This document shows, piece by piece, positions 1 to 8,787 of a stretch of 38,143 bases of DNA. Under the pieces are notes generated by a model. That model made no database searches and had not been told where the DNA came from. It saw nothing but the letters and a program-made list of their open reading frames with translations. The position numbers and the translations under genes are program-made. Origin of the DNA: 39-52-133 sp041488395 (GTDB lineage: Bacteria > Pseudomonadota > Gammaproteobacteria > Burkholderiales > Gallionellaceae); assembly GCA_041488395.1 (NCBI GenBank), contig JBGPPE010000004.1, positions 1 to 38,143 of the forward strand, in the 5' to 3' direction. Numbering within the stretch: position 1 is the first letter of the stretch; every line of letters starts with the position of its first letter.

Positions 1-1690
1 AAGAATCAAATTTGAAAGCCGGCGCGCCGCTATCCTGTTCGCCCCTGCTTGCCGCAGCGGCTTGAGCAAACTGCATCCTGATCTTTTCAGCCGGATCAAG
101 CTTCGCCAGACGATCCTCTTCCTCAGCCTTGAGGCGAGCCTCTTCCTCTTCTCTCTTCATGCGTGCTTCTGCTTCGGCTTTAACGCGCGCAGCAGCCTCC
201 AGCAGCTCCCTGGCCTCAGCCTCAGCTTTAGCTTTGGCGGCATCCATTTCGACCAGTAGTTTGGCTGCTTGCAGGCGTGCAGCCTCTTCCTCCTGAAGTA
301 TTCGCGCTGCCACTTCTGCCCTGATGCGTACCTCAGCTTCCATTTTCAGCCTGGCATCAGCCTCCTCGCGCTCAGATTTCAGCCGCGCCCCCTCGGCTTC
401 CTGTTTAAGGCGAGCCTCTACCTCAGCTTTAATGCGCGTTTCCGCCTCAACTCTGACTTTGGCTTCAGCCTCGGCCTTCGCCATTTGCTCTTCCAGCAAT
501 GCACGTGCCAAGGCCTCTTCACGTTCAGCTTTCAGGCGTGCTTCTTCTGCCGCCTGTTTTAACCTGGCTTCAACCTCGGCTTTTGCTCTTGCCTCAGCTT
601 CAATGCGAGCCCTGGCCTCGGCCTCAGCCTTGATTCGAGCGGCGTCCAGCTCCGCGCGCGCTCTTTCCGCTTCCTGCTCGGCCTTCAGGCGAGCCGCCTC
701 AGCCTCCTGTTTGGCGCGAGCTTCAGCCTCAACACGCACCCGAATCTCGGCTTCCATTTTTGCTTTTGCCGCTTCCAGCTCGGCACGTGCACGCGCAGCT
801 TCTTGCTCGGCTTTCAGTCGCGCCGCCTCAGCCTCCTGCTTAATGCGTGCTGCAGCCACAGCACGCGCCCGCATCTCTGCTTCTGCTCTTGCCTTCTGAG
901 TTTCCAGTTCAGCGCGTGCCTGTTCTGCGTCCCGCTCTGCCTTCAGGCGTGCCGCCTCTGCCTCTTGCTTGGCACGTGCCTCAGTCTCAGCGCGTGCCCT
1001 GATCTCAACCTCAGCTTTTGCCTTTGCCTTTGCTTCCGCATAAGCTTTGGCTTTGGCGGCGGCGGCTGTAGCCTCAATTTGTGCCATTTGTGCTGCTTTG
1101 GCACGTGCGGCTTCGGCCTCTCGCTTCGCCAGGGCTTCTGTCTCCTGTTTTGCTTTAGCCTCTGCTTCAGCTCGTGCCTTGGCCCTGGCTGCTTCGTCGT
1201 TTGCTGCACTGGGCTGCGGCGCACTTGGTGGCGGTGTAGCGGGCTTGGGGGACGCAGTCAGGAAGGAAAAGTCCAGCTCCATATCATCTGACGCTGGTGT
1301 CGACTGCGCCACAGGGGGGGGCGTTTGGGGCGCCGCGGCCCTGGGTAGAACGGGCGCAACCTTTGGGGGCTCAGCTTTTGGAGACTCACCCCTTGAGGGC
1401 GCCGCCTTGGGAGTGGCAAATTTTGGCGTTGCGAATTTCAGCTCAGGTTTCGAGGGCGCATTCTCCGGCTCCTTCCGATCCCGAATAAAGCCACCATTAA
1501 TCAGGTCCTGCAGCTCTTTTTCCAGCGACATACGCAAACTGGGAGGCGCACGTTTTGTTATTTCGGCAACAGTAGAGTCATCGTCAACCAACAGTAATAC
1601 ACGCTTGGCATCACCATACAGAAGATCCGTCTGATTGGCGGCTTCGCCTTTACCTTTACTGGTTTTAACGAAAACTGTTTTTTTATCCAT
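1..1690 (-). CDS. Long Ala/Glu/Lys/Arg-rich repetitive helical protein, 5' part only
   Basis: The reading frame is open for 563 codons from an ATG at 1690 to the left edge, so the C-terminus is missing. The codon directly before the ATG is an in-frame TGA, so no longer start is possible. Residues 1-75 look globular (starts MDKKTVFVKTSKGKG; contains VLLLVDDDSTVAEITKRAPPSLRM). Residues about 75-160 are a Pro/Ala-rich linker. From about 165 onward it is an almost uninterrupted charged helix of the ARAKAEAEA type. The phrase KQEAEAARLKAE recurs in tandem with spacings of 43, 43, 51 and 51 residues, visible in the DNA as anchors at 951, 822, 693, about 540 and about 387. I see no signal peptide or membrane segment. 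The compositional pattern resembles TolA-like or single-alpha-helix spacers, but the globular head is unlike TolA. I do not recognise the function; a C-terminal effector domain may lie outside the window. Confidence 0.85.
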   Translation of the reverse strand, partial: MDKKTVFVKTSKGKGEAANQTDLLYGDAKRVLLLVDDDSTVAEITKRAPPSLRMSLEKELQDLINGGFIRDRKEPENAPSKPELKFATPKFATPKAAPSRGESPKAEPPKVAPVLPRAAAPQTPPPVAQSTPASDDMELDFSFLTASPKPATPPPSAPQPSAANDEAARAKARAEAEAKAKQETEALAKREAEAARAKAAQMAQIEATAAAAKAKAYAEAKAKAKAEVEIRARAETEARAKQEAEAARLKAERDAEQARAELETQKARAEAEMRARAVAAARIKQEAEAARLKAEQEAARARAELEAAKAKMEAEIRVRVEAEARAKQEAEAARLKAEQEAERARAELDAARIKAEAEARARIEAEARAKAEVEARLKQAAEEARLKAEREEALARALLEEQMAKAEAEAKVRVEAETRIKAEVEARLKQEAEGARLKSEREEADARLKMEAEVRIRAEVAARILQEEEAARLQAAKLLVEMDAAKAKAEAEARELLEAAARVKAEAEARMKREEEEARLKAEEEDRLAKLDPAEKIRMQFAQAAAASRGEQDSGAPAFKFDS

Positions 1691-2074
1691 TCAGCAATAT
1701 CAATCTTATTTGAGAGTAGCAACCGAGGATGCTGTCAATGCAACATCCATCCCTCATCCACGTTCCGTTTTATGCACCCAGCCAAAACAGTTCTGTCGAT
1801 GATTAAAATCATGAAGTCCACGCGATTAACCGGAATTGAGTTATCACGTTTTTATTTTATAGCAGCACTCAATTTTTTGCCTCCAACGTTGCTATTCTAC
1901 CCCTGCTGCCGCAGAGTTAACATCCTCTGTTACATAATAAAACCTCAATCTGCTCCAGGAATTTCGACATCCAATCGCTATTAGTCATCCCGAAAGACTT
2001 TACAAGCCTTATGGATTTCTCTGTATCAGTCCCGCTGAGTTATGGTTTTTTCAGCGCTCATGCAACAGTCCCGC
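1691..2074. other. Intergenic region without a supported gene
   Basis: This AT-richer stretch separates the minus-strand coiled-coil gene from the plus-strand tRNA-Asn. The only frame of note (1772-1984, 70 codons) has no recognisable protein character or clear ribosome site. The promoter of the coiled-coil gene should lie here, but I see no convincing -35/-10 pair for it. Confidence 0.5.
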
Positions 2075-2103
2075 TTGACCGAAGTCAGCAGGCTAAGTAT
2101 CAT
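2075..2103 (+). promoter_or_regulatory. Sigma70 promoter of tRNA-Asn
   Basis: TTGACC (2075-2080) and TATCAT (2098-2103) are separated by exactly 17 bases and lie 16 bases before the mature tRNA 5' end. The start would fall near 2110. The spacing and position fit a dedicated tRNA promoter. Confidence 0.65.
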
Positions 2104-2118
2104 AGCGGTCTTGTCAAT

Positions 2119-2194
2119 TCCCTGATAGCTCAGTCGGTAGAGCGACGGACTGTTAATCCGCAGGTCCCTGGTTCGAGTCCAGGTCGGGGAGCCA
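2119..2194 (+). tRNA. tRNA-Asn (GTT)
   Basis: A full cloverleaf is visible. The acceptor TCCCTGA pairs with TCGGGGA (one G-T pair), the D arm contains GCTCAGTCGGTAGAGC, the anticodon GTT is at 2152-2154 in loop CTGTTAA, and the T arm contains GGTTCGAGTCC. The CCA end is encoded at 2192-2194. It is a single-gene unit with its own promoter and terminator. Confidence 0.97.
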
Positions 2195-2200
2195 AATTCC

Positions 2201-2232
2201 AAAGGGGCCAGCGCTGAAGCGCTGGCCCCTTT
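2201..2232 (+). terminator. Strong hairpin terminator after tRNA-Asn
   Basis: A perfect 14-bp stem (AAAGGGGCCAGCGC and its complement) closes a TGAA loop, six bases after the tRNA CCA end. The arm ends in TTT followed by AACTTT. The flanking A and T runs make it usable in both directions. Confidence 0.85.
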
Positions 2233-2466
2233 AACTTTCTCTCGCGACAATATAGTGCGATTGGCAATTACCAGACCCAGACCTGCATAAGCATTTCTCA
2301 TGTTGGTATATTGTCACCTCTCCGCCAGACGCGCCTTTAGCTCCTAATATTTTCCAGAACAGGTAACTGTTTTTTCGGGCCAGCCTGTCGCGTGAGTGGC
2401 ACCATCCGATGTGCTCGGGCTATGATTGCAACTCCATTGGCAGAACCAATCACTTGCGGGAGAGGT

Positions 2467-3879
2467 ATGAAACGGCCCATCACCTTCACCGGCCTGGATC
2501 GGACCCGGCTTGATGTTGAGTATTCTTCCCATGCACCTGCTCTAAGCGATATTTTCAAAGCCGCGCTGCAGGCGGTTGATCCTTACAATGCTGTGCTCAG
2601 GGCAGTCAGGGTTGATCACAAGCGGTTACACATTGGCAGTGTGCAATTTAATCTTGAGACCGTTAATCGTATCGTCGTCGTTGGTGCTGGCAAAGCCACT
2701 GCGCGCATGGCACTGGCAATCGAATCACTGCTTGAAGGCAGAATTGATGAGGGCCTGATTGTCGTTAAGGACGGGCACAGCGAGCCTTTATCCATCATCA
2801 AACAGGTGGAGTCCACCCACCCCGTCCCCGGCAAATCCGGGGTAGAGGGCACCAGACGCATCCTGAAAATGACGCAGGCTGCTACAGAACAAACGCTGCT
2901 GATTTGCCTGCTTTCTGGTGGCGCCTCTGCTCTGCTGGTATCTCCCGCCGCAGGGCTGACACTGCAAGACAAGCAGGAGGCAACCCGGTTATTGCTGAAT
3001 GCTGGCGCATCCATTTCCGAATTGAATGCAGTGCGCAAGCATCTCTCCTTGGTGAAGGGGGGCAGATTGGCGCAGGCCGCCTATCCTGCACAACTCATCA
3101 CACTCATTCTTTCCGATGTCATAGGCGATGCACTCGACGTGATTGCTTCAGGGCCGACGGTGCCTGACAGTTCAACATTCACCGATGCCTGGGCTGTAAT
3201 TGGGAAATTTGGTTTGAGGGAAAGTATCCCGCCCCGTGTAGCGGATTATCTGCAACGCGGCATGGCTGGTCTGGCAGCAGAAACCGTGAAGAAAAACGAC
3301 CCCAGACTGGGTAAAACGCACAACCTGATTATCGCCAGCATTTATCAGGCGCTGGATGCCGCGCAAGAAAAATCGGTTCGGTTTGGGTTTGCCTCGCGGA
3401 TAATTTCCGATCGCCTCCAGGGCGAAGCTCGCCTGGCGGCCCGTTTCCTTGCTCAAGCAGCATGCAATGAGCTGACCAAAATGAAAACCAATGAGCGGTG
3501 TTGTCTGCTTTGCGGCGGCGAGACTACCGTCACGGTAGCTGGTAGCGGGAAAGGTGGCAGGAACCAGGAGTTGGCCCTGGCCTTTGCCCTGGAAATTGAG
3601 GGGTGCCAGGGGATAACGCTCCTATCCGCAGGCACAGACGGTAGTGATGGCCCCACCGACGCCGCAGGCGCCATAGTTGACGGCAGAACTGCAGCGAGAG
3701 CACGACAACTGGGAATAGACCCCGCCAGCCATCTTGATAACAACGACTCTTACACCTTCTTTAAGAAGTTCGATGCCATCAGCGGCGCACACAGTCATTT
3801 TATAACGGGACCAACTGGCACCAATGTCATGGACATCCAGATTGTGCTACTAAAGAACAGCCACCAAAGTAATACGTAA
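2467..3879 (+). CDS. gckA: Glycerate 2-kinase, MOFRL family
   Basis: It phosphorylates D-glycerate with ATP to 2-phosphoglycerate, linking glyoxylate/tartronate or glycolate-derived carbon to lower glycolysis; cytoplasmic. The N-terminal domain (ALSDIFKAALQAVDP, then VVVGAGKATARMA and STHPVPG) and LLSGGASALL are typical. The C-terminal MOFRL domain has GGETTVTV, GKGGRNQELAL, LSAGTDGSDGPTDAAGA, the NNDSYTFF motif and the closing GPTGTNVMDIQI. I chose ATG 2467 (470 residues) because GGGAGAGG sits just before it and family homology begins soon after; the frame also opens at GTG 2392, which would add 25 unconserved residues. Its stop lies nine bases from the stop of convergent ccmI with no hairpin between, so the two transcripts probably overlap. 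Related hydroxypyruvate reductase TtuD proteins belong to the same family; the kinase role is the better-supported function. Confidence 0.9.
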   Translation: MKRPITFTGLDRTRLDVEYSSHAPALSDIFKAALQAVDPYNAVLRAVRVDHKRLHIGSVQFNLETVNRIVVVGAGKATARMALAIESLLEGRIDEGLIVVKDGHSEPLSIIKQVESTHPVPGKSGVEGTRRILKMTQAATEQTLLICLLSGGASALLVSPAAGLTLQDKQEATRLLLNAGASISELNAVRKHLSLVKGGRLAQAAYPAQLITLILSDVIGDALDVIASGPTVPDSSTFTDAWAVIGKFGLRESIPPRVADYLQRGMAGLAAETVKKNDPRLGKTHNLIIASIYQALDAAQEKSVRFGFASRIISDRLQGEARLAARFLAQAACNELTKMKTNERCCLLCGGETTVTVAGSGKGGRNQELALAFALEIEGCQGITLLSAGTDGSDGPTDAAGAIVDGRTAARARQLGIDPASHLDNNDSYTFFKKFDAISGAHSHFITGPTGTNVMDIQIVLLKNSHQSNT

Positions 3880-3888
3880 TACGGTTTG

Positions 3889-5148
3889 CTATTTCACCAC
3901 GGTATCGATGCTCAGTTTGACTCCCTGAGTACCAGGTTTAAGCGTAGCACTCATGCCTTGCATATCGCCCGGCTGCGGCATGGCATTGCCTGATTTCGAG
4001 ATACGCGCAATGACCACCATTTGCTCAAAATTCGACATCTTCATTTGCGGTGACATCGCCATACTGTCATCCAGAGCAAATTTCAATGGCAGATCTCGCA
4101 CTTGCTTGCGGATGATGGCCAAAGGCATCTTGGGGCCCTCAGCTGCACGCACCAGGACAAACAGCGTATCGTCAGGGCTTGCCTGGGACTTGATCGCGTC
4201 ACTCAGGGTCACCGTGCCGGCAATGCGCTCTTTTCCACCTGATGGCGCAGTCGGCTGCATTTCGGCCGGTGCACGCTGTGCCAGCATGGGGGCTTTGCCA
4301 TTCTTGATCTGCATAAATGAACGGGCCTGCTGGATACCGCTTTCAACCATTTTGGCGTCTTCTGTATCAGCAGGAATCAGCTTCAGCAGGTTTTCCCAGT
4401 GACGAACCGCCATGGCGTAGTCACCCCGCTCCATGGCTGCCGATCCAGACAATGCCAGCGCCTTGCCGTTATTCGGGTCTAGCTCCAGGGCTTTGTCGAG
4501 CAGCTTGGTAGGGCCGCCAACCAGGCTCTGATCATGCACCATGGCCAGCACATCGGCATAATCCGCCCATAGCTGCGCATCATTCGGTACCAGCTTGGTT
4601 AGCTTGTCATAGGCCCTGGCTGCATCAGCGAAACGTTCCACCTCACTATAGGAGCGCGCCAGCAACAACCAACCCTCAGGGCTATCCGGCTTCTCCTCCA
4701 GTTTTTTCTCCAGCTCCCTGATAGCCACTTCTGAACGCATGGCACCGGAGCCCTCTGCACCGCCATGACTCACCTGCGGCAAGAGGGCATTGGGATTGCC
4801 AACCTTCCAATAAAGGCCTACCGCAACCAGCGGTACGAGTAGCGACAGGGCCATTGCCAGCACCCTCAGCGGATTGCGTGGCATGCTTATCTGCATGGAC
4901 GGCCCTTCCTCCACCTCCTCCAGCAATCGTGCCTGCAGCTCACGTTTACCCTGTTCGTACAGCTCTTGCGTCAGCAAACCATTACGCAAATCGGCATCCA
5001 TTTCAGCAGTCTGATCGCGAAAAATTTCCAGGTTTGCAGCATTGCGCTGTACCGCATTATTTTTCTGCTTGCCACGCCACAACGGCAGTACGATGAAGAA
5101 TATGGCTAGCACCAGCAGCAGCGCGTTAATAATCCAGAATGAAGTCAT
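3889..5148 (-). CDS. ccmI: Cytochrome c maturation apocytochrome chaperone CcmI
   Basis: Last gene of the ccm operon. CcmI binds the C-terminus of apocytochrome c in the periplasm and presents it to the CcmFH heme lyase. There are two membrane helices (residues about 4-24 and 93-113) around a cytoplasmic loop with the family's DLRNGLLTQELYEQGKREL region. A periplasmic TPR domain (about 135-265, with SPEGWLLLARSYSEVERFADAARAY) follows, then a C-terminal beta-rich region (about 305-415). At 419 residues it is of the long, CcmI/CycH two-domain kind. Its ATG overlaps the ccmH stop by four bases (ATGA), indicating translational coupling. Confidence 0.95.
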   Translation of the reverse strand: MTSFWIINALLLVLAIFFIVLPLWRGKQKNNAVQRNAANLEIFRDQTAEMDADLRNGLLTQELYEQGKRELQARLLEEVEEGPSMQISMPRNPLRVLAMALSLLVPLVAVGLYWKVGNPNALLPQVSHGGAEGSGAMRSEVAIRELEKKLEEKPDSPEGWLLLARSYSEVERFADAARAYDKLTKLVPNDAQLWADYADVLAMVHDQSLVGGPTKLLDKALELDPNNGKALALSGSAAMERGDYAMAVRHWENLLKLIPADTEDAKMVESGIQQARSFMQIKNGKAPMLAQRAPAEMQPTAPSGGKERIAGTVTLSDAIKSQASPDDTLFVLVRAAEGPKMPLAIIRKQVRDLPLKFALDDSMAMSPQMKMSNFEQMVVIARISKSGNAMPQPGDMQGMSATLKPGTQGVKLSIDTVVK

Positions 5149-5624
5149 GCTTGATTGTCTTTGTCTTGGTTAAGCAAGGCGGCTGCACGTTGTTGCTCTT
5201 CTGCAGTCAGTTTTATTTCCGGCACAGATTGGCGTCGTTTGCGCAGCTGGAACACTAATACCCCAGCACCACCCAGCAATAACGCAAAAGGGCCAAACCA
5301 GAGCAGCAGCGTGTAGCTTTTCATGGGCGGATCGTACAGCACGAAATCGCCATAGCGGGCGACCAGATAGTCGATAATTTCCTGGTCAGTTTTGTTTTGG
5401 CGCATCTGTTCACGCACTTCGCGGCGCAGATCTTCTGCCAGTTCCGCGTGCGAACTGGCAAGCGATTCGTTCTGGCAAACCAGACAGCGCAGCTTTTCAG
5501 CCAGGCCGATCATGCGTTTCTCCAGCACTGGATCTTCAGCCAGATCTTTCGCTTCCCCGGCATAGCCCAGTAGTGGCATCAGGCACAGCAACAACACCAA
5601 GGTTCGCATTAGCAGGATTCGCAT
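5145..5624 (-). CDS. ccmH: Cytochrome c maturation thiol oxidoreductase CcmH
   Basis: A membrane-anchored periplasmic protein that keeps the apocytochrome CXXCH cysteines reduced and works with CcmF in heme ligation. It has a cleavable-looking signal (residues 1-22, ending GYAGE), the signature LRCLVCQN with the redox CXXC at about 47-50, and one membrane helix at about 106-126 before a short cytoplasmic tail. At 159 residues it is a single-domain CcmH (CycL type), consistent with a separate ccmI. The start overlaps the ccmG stop by one base (TAATG). A second ATG at codon 6 could also serve; the overlap favours the first. Confidence 0.95.
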   Translation of the reverse strand: MRILLMRTLVLLLCLMPLLGYAGEAKDLAEDPVLEKRMIGLAEKLRCLVCQNESLASSHAELAEDLRREVREQMRQNKTDQEIIDYLVARYGDFVLYDPPMKSYTLLLWFGPFALLLGGAGVLVFQLRKRRQSVPEIKLTAEEQQRAAALLNQDKDNQA

Positions 5625-6151
5625 TATTTTTTCTCCAGCTCAGCAACCAGTGGAAGGATTTTATCGCGCAGATTGTCTGGCGTAACTGCGCCGATCTGCT
5701 TGTACTGGATGACTCCCTGCTTGTCGATCACATATGTTTCAGGAACGCCATAAACGCCATAATCAATTCCGGTGCGTCCATCAGCATCGGACACCGTCAG
5801 CACATATGGGTTGCCGCCTCGATTCAACCAGGCCAGTGCATCCGCAGACTTGTCCTTGTAGTCCAGACCATAAATTGGCACGAAGTTTTGCCGAGCCAAT
5901 TCGACCAGCAGCGGATGCTCCTCCACACAGGAGACACACCATGATGCCCATACATTCAGCAGCCACACCTTACCCTTCATATCCTGAGGAGAAAACTGCT
6001 TGGCCGGTGCATGTAACTGCGGCAGGGAAAAAGCCGGTGCCGGCTTGCCAATCAGCGGTGACGGCACCTCGCGCGGGTCCAGGCTCAAGCCCCTGAACAG
6101 AAAAACGGCCAGAACGATAAAAATTACAAAAGGCAATATAAAACGCATCAT
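5624..6151 (-). CDS. ccmG: Thiol:disulfide interchange protein CcmG (DsbE)
   Basis: A periplasmic, membrane-tethered thioredoxin-fold protein that passes electrons from CcdA/DsbD to CcmH or apocytochrome. Residues 4-21 form the N-terminal anchor. GKPAPAFSLPQL marks the start of the redoxin fold, WASWCVSC holds the active CXXC (C72-C75), and YGVYGVPETYVIDKQG contains the cis-proline loop. Its ATG overlaps the ccmF stop by four bases (ATGA). At 175 residues it has the usual family size. Confidence 0.95.
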   Translation of the reverse strand: MMRFILPFVIFIVLAVFLFRGLSLDPREVPSPLIGKPAPAFSLPQLHAPAKQFSPQDMKGKVWLLNVWASWCVSCVEEHPLLVELARQNFVPIYGLDYKDKSADALAWLNRGGNPYVLTVSDADGRTGIDYGVYGVPETYVIDKQGVIQYKQIGAVTPDNLRDKILPLVAELEKK

Positions 6152-8139
6152 GCAGTTTTCTCCTTCAGCGACACCGTTGCATCTGATCCGATCTGCATTC
6201 CCTTGCGCGCATGTATGCGATAGCGACGGTCACTGATCGCCATGACACCGCCTAGCGCCATCAGCAAACATCCCGCCCATATCCAGTCGACCATCGGTTT
6301 GTGATAAATGCGCACTGCCCATGCACCATCGCTATCCGGAATGGGTTCACCCAGCGATACATAGAGGTCGCGCCAGATGCCAGTATCAATCGCTGCTTCG
6401 GTCATCGGCATGCCAGAAGCGTTGTAGGTGCGCTTCTCCGGAAAGAGCTGGGTAACGGGGCGATCATTCTTGCTGATGAGTACGCTGCCGCGATAGGCAT
6501 GATAGTTGGGGCCTTCACGCTCGCTCACCCCGTCGAAGCGGAAGGTGTAGCCGCCGGCCAGCACCGTGTCGCCAACATTCATGCGCACATCGCGCTCTGT
6601 CTCATAACCTTTCACGATCGTCACGCCAATTATGAAAACCGCGATGCCCAGATGCGCGAATTGCATGCCGTAATAGCTGCGTGGCTGGCTCTTGAGGCGT
6701 TGCACAAGACTGCCCCCCCTGCCAATGCGCCTGCGCAGATCAAGCAGTGTCGTCGTAATAACCCAGAATGCCAGCATCAGGCCAAGCGCAATCATCGGTG
6801 TCCAGTTGCCCAGAACAAATGGCAACAGCAAAGCAACCAACAGGCTTGCTGCAAATGCCCAGCGTACACGCAACCAGATGTCGGGAAGGCTGGCATGCTT
6901 CCAGCGAGCGATAGGCCCGAGGCCCATCATCACAACCAGTGGCACCATCAATGGCACAAATACCGTGTTGAAGTATGGTGGGCCGACGGATAGTTTGCCG
7001 AATCCCAAAGCATCCATAAACAAGGGATAAAGCGTGCCAAGGAAAACAGAAGCAGCGGCCACTGACAACAGCACATTGTTGCTCAGCAACATCGACTCAC
7101 GCGAGATAAGGTCGAACTTCCCGCCCAGTCCAATCTTGGGCGCGCGCCAGGCAAACAGCAGCAGCGAAGCGCCGATGACAATCACCAGGAACGCGAGTAT
7201 GAAAATGCCGCGACGAGGATCGGTAGCGAATGCGTGCACCGAGGTGAGTACGCCGGAACGCACCAGGAAGGTACCCAGCAGGCTGAGCGAAAAAGCAGCT
7301 ATTGCCAGCAGCACAGTCCAGCTCTTGAATGCACCGCGCTTTTCCGTGACCGCCAGTGAGTGAATCAGCGCAGTACCTACCAGCCATGGCATGAAAGAGG
7401 CGTTTTCTACCGGATCCCAGAACCACCAGCCACCCCAGCCCAATTCGTAATAAGCCCAGCCACTGCCCAGCGCAATGCCCAAAGTGAGAAACACCCAGGC
7501 CACAGTAGTCCAGGGCCTGGACCAGCGCGCCCAGGTAGCGTCCATTTTTCCACCCAACAAGGCTGAAAGCGCAAAGGCAAAGGCCACCGAGAAGCCCACA
7601 TAGCCCATGTACAGCATCGGTGGGTGAATAACCAGGCCAGGATCCTGCAGCAAGGGATTCAGGTCACGCCCGTCTGCGGCAGCAGGCAGAAGACGATCAA
7701 AAGGATTGGAGGTAAACAGCATGAATAGCAGAAAGCCTACCGAGACCAGCCCCATGACACCCAGTACTCGCGCCACCATTTCTTCTGGCAGGTGTTTGCT
7801 GAACACCGCCACAGCAACAGTCCAGAGCGTAAGAATGAAAGTCCAGAGTAGCAGAGATCCCTCATGCCCCCCCCACAGCGCAGCCACACGATAGGCAGCT
7901 GGCAGTTGCGAATTGGAGTGTTCGACCACATACAAAACAGAAAAATCATTGCCCAGAAATGCCTGCAGCAGACAGCCGAAGGCAATGGCAACAAAAACAA
8001 ACTGTCCCAATGCCAGGGTTCGCGCCGAGCTCATTAACACAATATTGCTACGCGCAGCCCCCCATATCGGCAGTACACCTTGAACGAGTGCCAAACATAG
8101 CGCGATGATGAGTGCAAAATTACCAATTTCTGGGATCAT
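6148..8139 (-). CDS. ccmF: Heme lyase subunit CcmF
   Basis: A polytopic inner-membrane protein that takes heme from holo-CcmE and attaches it to apocytochrome c. Many hydrophobic segments span all 663 residues. WGGHEGSLLLW lies at 89-99, and the tryptophan-rich WWD domain at about 226-252 carries GWGGWWFWDPVEN. The probable heme-ligand histidines are H172 (IHPPMLY) and H260 (TALIHSLAVT). The C-terminal periplasmic loop (DVRMNVGDTVLAGGYTF) and last helix are intact. It starts 14 bases after the ccmE stop. Confidence 0.97.
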   Translation of the reverse strand: MIPEIGNFALIIALCLALVQGVLPIWGAARSNIVLMSSARTLALGQFVFVAIAFGCLLQAFLGNDFSVLYVVEHSNSQLPAAYRVAALWGGHEGSLLLWTFILTLWTVAVAVFSKHLPEEMVARVLGVMGLVSVGFLLFMLFTSNPFDRLLPAAADGRDLNPLLQDPGLVIHPPMLYMGYVGFSVAFAFALSALLGGKMDATWARWSRPWTTVAWVFLTLGIALGSGWAYYELGWGGWWFWDPVENASFMPWLVGTALIHSLAVTEKRGAFKSWTVLLAIAAFSLSLLGTFLVRSGVLTSVHAFATDPRRGIFILAFLVIVIGASLLLFAWRAPKIGLGGKFDLISRESMLLSNNVLLSVAAASVFLGTLYPLFMDALGFGKLSVGPPYFNTVFVPLMVPLVVMMGLGPIARWKHASLPDIWLRVRWAFAASLLVALLLPFVLGNWTPMIALGLMLAFWVITTTLLDLRRRIGRGGSLVQRLKSQPRSYYGMQFAHLGIAVFIIGVTIVKGYETERDVRMNVGDTVLAGGYTFRFDGVSEREGPNYHAYRGSVLISKNDRPVTQLFPEKRTYNASGMPMTEAAIDTGIWRDLYVSLGEPIPDSDGAWAVRIYHKPMVDWIWAGCLLMALGGVMAISDRRYRIHARKGMQIGSDATVSLKEKTA

Positions 8140-8153
8140 GTTCGAGCTCCGAA

Positions 8154-8618
8154 TTATTGGGTTACAGATGTAGCGGGGACAACGCCAGAAGCTGCCTTCG
8201 CAGCCAGCTCCAGGGCTCGTGCAGCTTCTGGTGCGACATAGTTTTCATCGTGCTTGGCCAGAACTTCGTCAGCATAGAAGACCTGATCAGACTGCAATTT
8301 TCCCTGTGCCACCACGCCCTTACCTTCTTTGAACAGGTCAGGCAGAATGCCCTTATAGGTAACCGGAATAGTTTTTTGTGTATCAGTGACATCAAAATGC
8401 ACTGTCAGTCCGTCGCTTTCGCGCTTGAGGCTGCCCGCCACTACCAGGCCGCCGATACGAAAACTGCGCGCCAATGGCGCTTCCTTGTTATAAACCTGGG
8501 TGGGCGTGAAATACAGACTGACGTTACTTTTCAGGGCATACAGAACCAGCCCCACCGCCGCGGAAAAAATGGCAATGCCCGCTAATATAAACATAAGTCG
8601 TTTTTGACGCGGTTTCAT
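8154..8618 (-). CDS. ccmE: Periplasmic heme chaperone CcmE
   Basis: CcmE receives heme from CcmC and binds it covalently before delivery to CcmF. The N-terminal MKPRQKRLMFILAG leads into the membrane anchor, the OB-fold periplasmic domain follows, and the heme-binding histidine is H123 in LAKHDENY. I chose ATG 8618, one base after the ccmD stop, because MKPRQKR matches the family start. ATGs at 8642, 8636 or 8630 inside the ccmD end are possible, and the best Shine-Dalgarno (GGAG) is 12 bases from 8618, so the start is not certain. From this start it is 154 residues. Confidence 0.93.
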   Translation of the reverse strand: MKPRQKRLMFILAGIAIFSAAVGLVLYALKSNVSLYFTPTQVYNKEAPLARSFRIGGLVVAGSLKRESDGLTVHFDVTDTQKTIPVTYKGILPDLFKEGKGVVAQGKLQSDQVFYADEVLAKHDENYVAPEAARALELAAKAASGVVPATSVTQ

Positions 8619-8619
8619 A

Positions 8620-8787
8620 TTACTTTTCATCTCCTGCATCACGCATCAGGCGCAACTGCTGTAGTGTAATTTTTCGTTTATGTCTTACCAGTGCAATTTC
8701 AACCAGAAATACAAGCAGGGTGACGCCGTAAGAGCCCCATACATAAAAGCCATAACCTTTCATGGCAAAAAATTCTGACCAGCTCAC
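8620..8787 (-). CDS. ccmD: Heme exporter accessory protein CcmD
   Basis: A small single-helix membrane protein that stabilises the CcmABC-CcmE complex and helps release holo-CcmE. I place the start at GTG 8787 (55 residues): it overlaps the ccmC stop as GTGA and has a strong GGAGGT seven bases upstream. The frame itself is open further (to 8817), but that extension is only the Gly-rich readthrough of the ccmC end. The conserved features are the MKGYGFYVWGSYG stretch, the following hydrophobic helix and a basic cytoplasmic tail. Confidence 0.92.
   Translation of the reverse strand: MSWSEFFAMKGYGFYVWGSYGVTLLVFLVEIALVRHKRKITLQQLRLMRDAGDEK

Noticed and set aside
324..899. Plus-strand Ala/Ser-rich frame opposite the coiled-coil gene, and its neighbours to 1634
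   Set aside because: It is the complement of the repetitive minus-strand gene; its composition follows from Ala/Glu/Lys/Arg codons and it has no independent protein character.
1772..1984. 70-codon plus-strand frame before tRNA-Asn
   Set aside because: No ribosome site and low-information translation; the region is AT-rich intergenic DNA.
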